Assembly (NCBI GenBank): GCA_023052935.1
Contig: CM041292.1
Location: forward strand, 100,706,587 to 100,770,586
Reading direction: 5' to 3'
Length of the DNA stretch: 64,000 nt
Source: Piezodorus guildinii
Lineage: Eukaryota; Arthropoda; Insecta; Hemiptera; Pentatomidae
Each line of letters opens with the position of its first letter. Position 1 is the stretch's first letter. Positions 55,475 to 64,000 of this stretch are shown one piece after another. Below the pieces are notes generated by a model, which was not told the DNA's origin, ran no database searches, and saw nothing but the letters and a program-made list of their open reading frames with translations. Position numbers and translations under genes: made by a program.

Positions 55475-56200
55475 TATATAAAAAAAAAAAAAAAAAAAAA
55501 AAAATGTCATTAGATCTTCTCTATTATACGAAGCCCAGTTACTATTCCATTATTATTTACATTATTTACACATGAAAGAAACTACAGCAATTCCAAAATA
55601 GCATTTTAAAGTGAATCGCCAGAGGAACTTCTTTCGAAAAAGAAAAGGCGGAAAAACTTCATATATCATATAATTTTGAAAAAATAACGAGTTCATGAAA
55701 AAAAAACCCCAAAAAACTTTTATAATTTAGTAGAAGTTTATTTCATCCCACTGCTTAGAAGGCTTCATGTTCCACCAGCTCCTCAGCGGTGGTAAATATG
55801 GTGTAAGGTAGAGTAAGGACTCGGATTAAGGATAGAAGTGTCAAGACAGAAGTGATTCCACCACAAGGTGAAAAAAGAAGTAGTGATAGCATTAACACAC
55901 AATAATAGATAAACAGAAATAACCTCGAAATGTATCTAGTTACAGTAAAAGGTAAACAAAATAAATAAATAAATCATAAAAACAAAACAAAATGAAATTA
56001 AGAAAAAAATAAATTCTTTTTTATTTGTTTATAACTTGACTTTGTTTGATCATGTTAAAAAATGTATAGTTATAGGCTAAGATATGAATACATTTATATC
56101 AGGGTAATTTAGGAATAAATGTAACTTCTGAAAAAAATGACTTTATTATTTATAATGAGGTTGTGTAAAAAAAAATATATATATAGAAAAACCTACTAAC
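55475..56200. other. intronic flank of receptor exon (left copy)
   Basis: AT-rich, collinear with 63,017-63,731. Immediately left of the splice donor of the partial exon. No other feature recognised. Confidence 0.6.
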
Positions 56201-56239
56201 CTTGCATGAAAGGTATGAGCCTGCACATAACATGCCCGA
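56201..56239 (-). CDS. CCKLR: partial duplicate of sulfakinin-receptor exon end
   Basis: 39 nt identical to the 3' end of the exon at 63,732 onward, with the same donor (CAAG|GTTAGT on the minus strand), cut by the N gap. Most likely the same exon seen on a second allelic contig, not a second gene. Confidence 0.6.
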
Positions 56240-56339
56240 NNNNNNNNNNNNNNNNNNNNNNNNNNNNNNNNNNNNNNNNNNNNNNNNNNNNNNNNNNNNN
56301 NNNNNNNNNNNNNNNNNNNNNNNNNNNNNNNNNNNNNNN
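56240..56339. other. assembly gap, exactly 100 N
   Basis: 100 consecutive N, the conventional size for a gap of unknown length. Contig ends on either side overlap in content, so the gap is probably negative in size. Confidence 0.95.
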
Positions 56340-56917
56340 GTTAATGACTGTAATGTTAGGATTAATTTGGAGTAATTACTAATCTCAATTTACTAATCCG
56401 CCATACCCATGAATAAAAAGAGTTTTTTGTTGCAAAATAACATCAATTGGTATGCAATAATTTATTAATTAATAATAAACGTTTTGACAAAATACATATT
56501 TGCCGTCTGCTTGCTAATTTCTCTGCTAGTTCGAACAAACAGATTTTTTTTTTCACTTATAGTAGAAGATCCGAACTTGAAACGATATGTGGACAGACTA
56601 TTTTTAATTATTTAAAAAAAAAAACATTTTTAATTAATTTTTGCAACATCATGATAATAACAAAATTTATAACCTGACTTAAAGTATCAAACGTATAGAA
56701 TGTGCTGCCGTTGGGTTACCTAATCTTTTCCTGGACAAACTATCGGTTATCAGGTAAAAGCGGATATGCCGATATGAGTTATCTGCACCGGCTTGAAAAT
56801 AGAAAAAAAAATAAATCAATATAAGCGTTGTTTTATTGCGAACACGTTGATATAGGGTTGCCTGCAATAAACCTGGACCGAATCTGGGCTGCCGAATTTT
56901 AAATATTAAAGATCCGA

Positions 56918-57428
56918 GTTCACGCATTCACAGGTTGTCACTACACTGCGGCATTTTATAGTGAAGGAAAAATTAGGCCATTAAAAATATTTTCTAAAAA
57001 TGAGACGTATCAAACTATTTTTGATTCATTAACTGATGAAGCTGATGTTTTCATAAATGAAAAAATGAAAGCTTTTCAGGAGTTAACAGCAAAAATGTAT
57101 GGTGTTAATCACTGTCATACAGTTATTGATGCAAGAGTTCGTATTTTTATGAAGAAGTAAGGCGCAAAAGAAGATAGCGAACAATTTTTAAGATAAAAAG
57201 TCTTGATTCCAACTGTATACCACTATGTTGGATTTTCCCATTACAATTTTTTTTAAGAACTACGAGTATACGAGTATATGTAAATTGTATGTGGCTGAAT
57301 GCAACTGAGTCTGTATGAGCGAAATTAAATCATCAAAGCTGCGGTTGGCATTTAGATGATTTTTTTAAAACCAACAGGTTTTATCGGCTATTAAACTACT
57401 TTGAAAATCCAGGACATTGTCGTAACTG
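56918..57428 (+). pseudogene. relic of the HAFTGC-motif family (right copy)
   Basis: Allelic counterpart of 44,507-45,010, with the same two TAA stops plus extra lesions (small insertion near 57,265-57,275, M-W segment disrupted). More decayed than the left copy. Confidence 0.5.
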
Positions 57429-57598
57429 AAGAAAATGAGAAAGAAACAAATAATGAATCAGATGAATTGGAGAGTCGAAATTATACTTTTGATGAATCAT
57501 ATATTGAATAGAAAATATTTATTAGAATTTATTTTTCATTAAAACTATTTTTGTATTCATGCTGTTGTGTAATAAAATTGTAATACATGATCTGTAGT

Positions 57599-57600
<2 letters not shown>

Positions 57601-57642
<42 letters not shown>
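57601..57642. repeat. poly-T tract
   Basis: About 42 T in a row directly left of the MITE. The left copy has only short interrupted T-runs here. Confidence 0.9.
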
Positions 57643-57649
57643 CCGAATT

Positions 57650-58032
57650 GAGACGTTGATTTCCAAAAGGTACTAAAGGACATTTTTTACGAAATTGATT
57701 TTTTTACATATTTGTATTCTCATCATTTAGTTTTATCTAAATATTTTATTTGATGTTATCTAATGAGCTCTCAAGTGCTTAAAAAACGCGATTTAGAAAT
57801 ACAGTCATTTTCTTAATGTACTAATAACGCATTTATTTTCGTTCGAAATCATTCTAAACAAATTCACATTATAACTTTAATATGTTGTTATTATTATAGT
57901 AAAAAAATAATTCTAAATTTTAATGCAAAAAGACCCAAATTAGCTGATTTAATAATTTAGGAATGACAGATTTTCGCGCCTCCTGTAAAAATTCCTAAAA
58001 TGGATATAGTACCTTTTGGAAATCAACGTCTC
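57650..58032. mobile_element. 383-bp MITE with perfect terminal inverted repeats
   Basis: Left end GAGACGTTGATTTCCAAAAG and right end CTTTTGGAAATCAACGTCTC are exact inverse complements; the match extends to 26 bp. AATT flanks both sides (57,646-57,649 and 58,033-58,036), while the left copy has a single AATT at the empty site. The interior is AT-rich and non-coding, so the element is non-autonomous. A 4-bp AATT target, or AATT as part of the repeat, cannot be separated because AATT is palindromic. Confidence 0.85.
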
Positions 58033-58182
58033 AATTGTTGGCTGTCCACTTTGTTTCTCATTAATGTTTCCAGAAAGAGAAAAAAACAAAAATTACGTAA
58101 TGCTATTTTTATTATTAACGTCATTATATTTTCAGTTACAAAGACTGTTCTATTATAAATATATTATTATACTTATAAGTCA

Positions 58183-58183
<1 letters not shown>

Positions 58184-58254
<71 letters not shown>

Positions 58255-58260
58255 TATATA
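58184..58260. repeat. (TA)n microsatellite
   Basis: Allelic counterpart of 45,550-45,650 with different length and interruptions. Confidence 0.95.
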
Positions 58261-58688
58261 AACTTATATATATTTATTCATTTAATTGATGTTGTATTGT
58301 TTCATACTTTAGTATTATAATTAATATATTTGATTTTTATCTGATTGATTATTCTTTTTGCAACGCAAATGCCAGTTGCTCTAAAATAACACACATTTCC
58401 ACTCACGTTAAAATTTAATCTTTAAAATTCGGCAACCCCGATTTAGACCAAGTTTATATCTGGCAACCCTATATCAACGTGTTCGCAATAAACAACGATC
58501 ATATTGATACGTTTGATAGTTTAAGTCAGGGTATAAATTTGTATATTATCATGATGTTGCAACATTTAATTAAAAAAGATTTTTTCAGGCAACCCATTCT
58601 TAAAATATTTTTTAATATGCTAAATTTGTTATAAAATATGTTTCATTCTATTATCAGCTCGGTGCAGATCGTTTCAAGTTCGGATCTT

Positions 58689-60025
58689 AGACTATTACCT
58701 ATATAGGGAGACTATTGCGATCGTGAACATTTTTTGAACATTAATTTAAAGTTTGAGAGGGGATAATTCTTTTTTTTTTTTTTTGGGTCGTTTACAAAGG
58801 TAATTTGACAATAATAAACCAAAATATACTTTTGGTAGTTTCGTGATATTTGGTAAAAGCGCTGTTTTTATATTTAAAAAAAATACGATAGCAAAAAAAT
58901 ATTAATATAATGATTAAGTGCTTTACAGAAAAAAGTAATTCAGGAAAAACTGTTGATGACAGCTAGTAGAAAGTTACGAGAGGTAGGTAAAAAGATTCTT
59001 TAGAAATCATTATAGAGCATTCTTCCTCTTTCTATGAAGTAAAAGACATTAAGTAAGTTTATTTTCAATTACTGTCACATTGACAGCAATTTAAAACAAA
59101 CTTCTACCAAAAGTTGTATGTAAACAATTGTCATAATAGAACTGTTGAATTGTCCTTTTAAATACGCTTCTTACAAACTATGTTGCAATATATTTTTAGC
59201 TCATATTGTAGATGAAATAATATGATATGTTTATCAGTAAAATTAATCGGTCTAAAAAGAAATATAATATATAACGGGTAGTAAATAAATAATAATGATA
59301 GGATGAATAAACGTATAATAATAGGTATTGAGTACGAGATAGAAAAGATAATAATACATGATAGTGGATGGGTAGAGCCGCAGGAATAGAAAGAGGGATT
59401 CAGATAAATACTCTTTGTCTTTGTTTCTTGGAAGTCTCTCATAGGGTTCACAAAAATAAATAAAATGTTACAGAAATAAAAGAGCTATGCCCACTCAGGA
59501 TGCAGCAAATGTGTTCAAGGAAAAAAGACCAGATGTGAGCTGTCCGAGATCGATTCTAGGATAATACAATGTGGTTCAGACGGAAAATAAAGGCGTGGTC
59601 CTACAATATAACCATAACTCTTAAGGAGATTTCAACAGAAAATAGAAACATCTTACTTATTTTTCTATACTGTCTCTTTATAGGTAGATAGTTGTTCAGT
59701 AGTTACAGTTATTACATTATAAGTGATTACGATTTCCTCCTAGTCGGTATAATTGTCTCAAGTATCTAAATCATAATTTATGTATATTTACAAACTGGTT
59801 AATCGACATTGCATTGCATTACATCAATTCGTCTGACCATAGTATGGGAATTGAGAATGATAATGGTTCAGACTACTAATTATAATGAATACGACAAAAT
59901 ATATTAATATCATGAAGGTTTTATTCTGATTGAAATAGCCTGACAGGGGTTAAATGCCGATATTTAAAATTTTCTTCCTTTAAAGTACCTTTGATTTTGT
60001 TGATTTTAAAAAATTAACCATATCA
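58689..60025. other. AT-rich DNA, counterpart of 46,065-47,399
   Basis: Same repeat A and B scraps as the left copy. No gene recognised. Confidence 0.5.
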
Positions 60026-60945
60026 TCATTTTAGAGTTGATAAGAAATGACTAAATATATATGTTGAACAAATTTTAAATACATATATACAACAATTAAA
60101 TAAATACAATGAACAAACACTGCTGGACAAGTACCTTTCCGCAGAGAAAAGCTCACGTGGCCCGATTTGGAAAATTTTAATTTTCCACTTTTGAAACCAC
60201 ATTTCATGGCCAAATATATGATTTTGAATGGAAATAGAAGCTATAGTGCAATCTCTGTGCGAAGAAAGAAGTGTTGTATCATCAGCAAACGTATAGATAG
60301 TGGTGCTAGGGTGCTCAGGAATATCGGAGGTGTAAACAGAGTAGAAAAGGAGGCTCAATATGCTACCTTGTGGCGCGCCAGCGTACTGAGGAAAAAAAGG
60401 AGGTATTGAAGAATCAATAGAAATACAGAAGAACCTTTCGAGAAAGAAATATTGGAGAATAAGAAAATAAATAGAAGACAGGTGCGGTTTTACTTTACGT
60501 AGTAGGCCTTTGTGCCAAACGCTTTTTCGATTTCAAGAAAAATTGCTGAGCAATATACTTTTTCTCAAAAAGCAACAGAGATAGTATCAACTACACGATG
60601 GCATTTTGCACAGTGGAGTGATGAGCACGAAAGCCAAATTGGTGATTCGGTATAATATGACGGCTTAAAAAGATTGGCTTTGGTCTAGGAATAGTTTTTT
60701 TTTTTTTTTAAATTTTGGCCATGATGTACAGGAGTGCAAGTACGGTAAGATGAATGATTAGAGCTGGGTTTTGAAGGTTTAGGAATTATTTTAGTTGTCG
60801 AGAACATCCAAAGGAGGGGAAAATAAATTGTGCGCAAGATAGTATTATAGAAGTGGTTAGGAAGAGAATAGCTTTTCTAGGTAAATTGCGAAGAATGAAG
60901 GGTGTAATAAGATCATAACCAGGAGCTAATTAATTCTTCAATTGG
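60026..60945 (-). pseudogene. decayed Jockey-group RT fragment (right copy)
   Basis: Counterpart of 47,400-48,330 with FADDTTLLSS at about 60,260. Also lacks about 11 bp near 60,521. Confidence 0.75.
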
Positions 60946-61159
60946 AATTAATTAATTACTCAACTGGATTAATTTTTCTGGAACTAATTCTTCAACAATT
61001 TATTTTTATCTTTAAATGTATATAAATATTTTCAAATTGATTTTAACAACGGAGGTAAGTAAAATCGTGTGTTGCACTTATAACATTTTTTTTTTTTTTT
61101 TTACAAATAATTTAAATGTGTTAAATGCATACAACTTGTAACTTCTCAGGAATAAATAT

Positions 61160-61700
61160 ATAGTGTGGTTTTAATTTTTTATAATGTTTCCTCACATTGT
61201 GTTACGTGGAACATCTTTCCTATATTCTGAGTTCTTTTCTCGATGGTCGGAAAGTTACTATATAAGTCGACAATATTCTTTTGGAAACTTTAAGCTTAAT
61301 TTTTGGGTCACCCCAAGGTGCAATTTTTTTCTTATTCAATATCTACATCGCGGAAATAATTGGCAGAAATAATGCAAATACACCTGCCGTATGTCGATGA
61401 TGTGCCCTATAGTAAGTAGTATTTTACTAACAAGAATAATAAATCAAGTAGATATCAAACCTGCAAAATTATAAATGGCTAACTAAAAAGTTTAAACATA
61501 CAAATAAACCCATCAACAACTGATTGCACAACTGATATTTTCAAAAAAATATAAAAACTACCGACTAAAGATTATGAAAATAGAAATGCTTTTAAACAAT
61601 TATTGTCTTTCGAAAGTCTACAAGGTTATACAAAAATCATTTAAAGTCAATCACCCCTTAAAAAATCCTAATCTAAGTTTGAGATTGAAAATTCTAATTT
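61160..61700 (+). pseudogene. decayed LINE RT fragment (right copy)
   Basis: Counterpart of 48,610-49,150, with the same GSPQGAIFF region and stops. Confidence 0.6.
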
Positions 61701-61716
61701 AAAAGGGTGTTAAAGG

Positions 61717-63016
61717 CACTGGAGATCCCTTCTTCCTACCGTCCCATATTTCTTCTGCCCATCATGGGTAAAATCCTAGAACGGCTCCTCCTTAAACGAC
61801 TATATCCTATCATAGAATCATATCACATAATCTCAGACCACCAGTTCGGATTCCGAACTTCCCGCACCACCATCCAGCAATGTCACCGTGTGGTGGATGT
61901 TGTCTCTTCTGCATTGGAGCGCGGATTGTACTGCACTGGAGCCTTTCTCGACGTTGAACAGGCCTTTGATCGAGTCTGGCGCCCGGGACTGTTGTACAAA
62001 CTCCGTAAATTCCTTCCTCCTACATACTTCCTAATCATCCAGTCCTACCTCTCTGAAATATCCTTCAAAATAAACCACAATAGTTCTTATTCATCTCTCT
62101 TTCCCCAGTCTGCTGGGGTTCCTCAAGGCAGTATCGTAGGACCCATTCTTTACACAGTATATACAGCTGATATCGCAACCCATCTTAACACATTCCTTTC
62201 TACCTATGCCGATGACACTTGCGTGTTATCGGTTAATAACGATCCAACAATTGCCTCAAAAACTCTCCAATCCCACATCAGAGACCTTGAGGTATGGTGT
62301 CAGAATTGGAGAATTAAAATCAATTCCAATAAATCCCAACAAATTACCTTTACCCTTCGTCGAAAGCCTATGACATCCTGCCCTACAGTGTCCTGTAATG
62401 ATATTCCGCTTGTCCCGGTTGAACAGATCCGATATTTAGGACTCCTGCTTGAAAACGACTTACGTGGAATCCGCATACAAGACTGAAGAGACAAGAAACT
62501 GCACGACGATTTCGGCTACTCCAACAATTACTAGACAGACGCTCTAACCTTTCAATTAACTACAAAAGACTCATTTACATGACCATCATAAGGCCTATCT
62601 GGACCTATGGAGTAGAGCTTTGGGGCTCTACTAAACCATCAAACTCTTCCCTATCCAATCCTTACAATCGAAAATCCTTCGCAAAATCCTTAACGCTCCT
62701 TACATTGTCACGAATAAAATCATCCACAATAATCTTATGTTCCATATGTTGGTGATTTTACCCGTACCAGGTATCAAACCTTCCATGAGAAACTCCACTC
62801 CCACTCTAATCCATTAGTTTCAATCCTTGCTTCCTCTTCCATTCCTGAAAATCCTCCGAGGCGTCTGAAAAGAAGATGGCCTCGAGACCTTGTTTAGACT
62901 CACTACCAAAGAGTGCTGCCAATGGGCAGTTTCTCTTCATGTTCATTTCATGTGTTATAACATTACAGCATATTTACTTGATGTATTTTTTGTACAGTTG
63001 TAAATTTCAATAAAAA
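61717..63016 (+). pseudogene. 5'-truncated Jockey ORF2 copy (right copy)
   Basis: Counterpart of 49,165-50,466. Open to about 62,450, where loss of one base after LLLE shifts the frame (left copy reads LLLDKR). YADD and GVPQGS intact upstream. Its TTTCAATAAAAAATATATA 3' end is the uninterrupted empty site for the Jockey insertion. Confidence 0.9.
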
Positions 63017-63731
63017 ATATATAAAAAAAAAAAATGTCATTAGATCTTCTCTATTATACGAAGCCCAGTTACTATTCCATTATTATTTACATTATTTACA
63101 CATGAAAGAAACTACAGCAATTCCAAAATAGCATTTTAAAGTGAATCGCCAGAGGAACTTCTTTCGAAAAAGAAAAGGCGGAAAAACTTCATATATCATA
63201 TAATTTTGAAAAAATAACGAGTTCATGAAAAAAAAAAACCCAAAAAACTTTTATAATTTAATAGAAGTTTATTTCATCCCACTGCTTGGAAGGCTTCATG
63301 TTCCACCAGCTCCTCAGCGGTGGTAAATATGGTGTAAGGTAGAGTAAGGACTCGGATTAAGGATAGAAGTGTCAAGACAGAAGTGATTCCACCACAAGGT
63401 GAAAAAAGAAGTAGTGATAGCATTAACACACAATAATAGATAAACAGAAATAACCTCGAAATGTATCTAGTTACAGTAAAAGGTAAACAAAATAAATAAA
63501 TAAATCATAAAAACAAAACAAAATGAAATTAAGAAAAAAATAAATTCTTTCTTATTTGTTTATAACTTGACTTTGTTTGATCATGTTAAAAAATGTATAG
63601 TTATAGGCTAAGATATGAATACATTTATATCAGGGTAATTTAGGAATAAATGTAACTTCTGAAAAAAATGACTTTATTATTTATAATGAGGTTGTGTAAA
63701 AAAAAATATATATATAGAAAAACCTACTAAC
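63017..63731 (-). other. intron start of receptor gene
   Basis: AT-rich sequence directly downstream (minus strand) of the donor GTTAGT at 63,731. No further exon recognised. Confidence 0.6.
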
Positions 63732-64000
63732 CTTGCATGAAAGGTATGAGCCTGCACATAACATGCCCGAAGACAAAGTCCCTGAGAATGAACCCGACGA
63801 AGGTGAAGGGCATGCAGAGAACTCCCAGCATAAGATCAGAGACAGCCAGGTTGAGGAGGAAGACATTGGTGACTGTCCTCATACCACGGTTCCTGAGGAG
63901 GACCAGGATGACGAGGCAGTTACCCACCACCCCGAGCAGGAAGATCACCGAGTACAGCGGGATGAGGACCTTACCTACCTCCCACCAGGGTTCTCCCATC
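63732..64000 (-). CDS. CCKLR: sulfakinin/CCK-like receptor exon (TM1 to start of TM3)
   Basis: About 89 codons running off the right edge, minus strand. TM1 with LIPLYSVIFLLGVVGN (Asn of the GN pair in TM1), the intracellular RGMRTVTNVFLLNLAVSD loop/TM2 start with the conserved Asp, CMPFTFVG in TM2/ECL1, then RDFVFGHVMCRLIPFMQ with the Cys that forms the TM3-ECL2 disulphide. The exon ends CAAG|GTTAGT, phase 1 after the last Gln codon. Sequence and exon break match insect sulfakinin (CCK-like) receptors, Gq-coupled plasma-membrane receptors for satiety peptides. The start codon is not established: a Met at the window edge is only the first in view. Related peptide GPCRs are possible but fit less well. 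Confidence 0.78.

Larger units (their letters stand above)
43929..56239. other. left copy of duplicated/overlapping locus
   Basis: From GTTAATGACTGTAATGTTAG at 43,929 the sequence is collinear with 56,340-63,770, with scattered substitutions and small indels. The left copy additionally holds the Jockey insertion (50,466-55,463) and a 176-bp insertion (45,106-45,281). It lacks the 383-bp MITE of the right copy. It ends at the N gap inside the receptor exon. Confidence 0.9.
56566..58688 (+). mobile_element. element with long inverted arms (right copy)
   Basis: Same structure as 44,155-46,064: left arm 56,566-56,906, right arm about 58,408-58,688. Lengthened by the MITE at 57,650-58,032. Confidence 0.65.
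56340..63770. other. right copy of duplicated/overlapping locus
   Basis: Collinear with 43,929-56,239 minus the Jockey and 176-bp insertions and plus the 383-bp MITE. A 60-bp deletion lies near 61,129 relative to 48,505-48,590, and an ~11-bp deletion near 60,521. Continues past 63,770 into the full exon. Confidence 0.9.

Noticed and set aside
56201..63770. Tandem duplication of the receptor gene
   Set aside because: The left exon is cut by a 100-N gap and the copies behave like alleles with clean presence/absence insertions. Assembly overlap is the simpler explanation.

Overview
This is animal, almost certainly insect, genomic DNA. The background is very AT-rich and intron-like, with no prokaryotic gene organisation. 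Transposons of insect-typical classes are nested in one another: Ty3/Gypsy, Jockey, R4/Dong-like, RTE, mariner, tRNA-derived SINEs and a Penelope-like fragment. The only host coding sequence I recognise is at the extreme right end, on the minus strand. It is one exon of a rhodopsin-family GPCR that closely resembles the insect sulfakinin (cholecystokinin-like) receptor. Its splice donor faces into the window, so most of the 64 kb is probably intron, or intron plus intergenic DNA, of that gene. I cannot name the species.

Layout. 1-9,100: AT-rich DNA with dispersed repeats, a mariner remnant and a SINE. 9,109-14,599: a complete, GC-richer Ty3/Gypsy element on the minus strand, with identical 183-bp LTRs, inserted in a TA microsatellite. 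Its gag and pol share one frame and are separated by a single UGA, and a frameshift lies inside the integrase. 14,700-43,900: relics, including truncated Jockey, other LINE, RTE and Gypsy pieces, a mariner of the cecropia type with an internal deletion, two SINE families, and several copies of a dispersed family here called repeat A. One repeat A copy contains a SINE whose TAA tail in turn received an R4/Dong-like LINE.

43,929-64,000: the same ~7.4 kb locus appears twice, on either side of a 100-N gap (56,240-56,339). The left copy breaks inside the receptor exon and the right copy begins abruptly after the gap. The simplest reading is two overlapping allelic contigs that were not merged, not a biological tandem duplication. 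The copies differ by three clean presence/absence insertions. The left has a ~5.0 kb Jockey element with an 11-bp target duplication and a 176-bp insert carrying a hammerhead-like motif with a 9-bp duplication. The right has a 383-bp MITE with perfect terminal inverted repeats. Both copies contain a ~1.9-2.1 kb element with long imperfect inverted arms around a decayed ORF of a conserved but uncharacterised protein family.

There is no cooperating host gene set here. The functional units are the transposons' own genes: gag-pol of the Gypsy element, and ORF1/ORF2 of the Jockey element joined by an overlapping stop/start.
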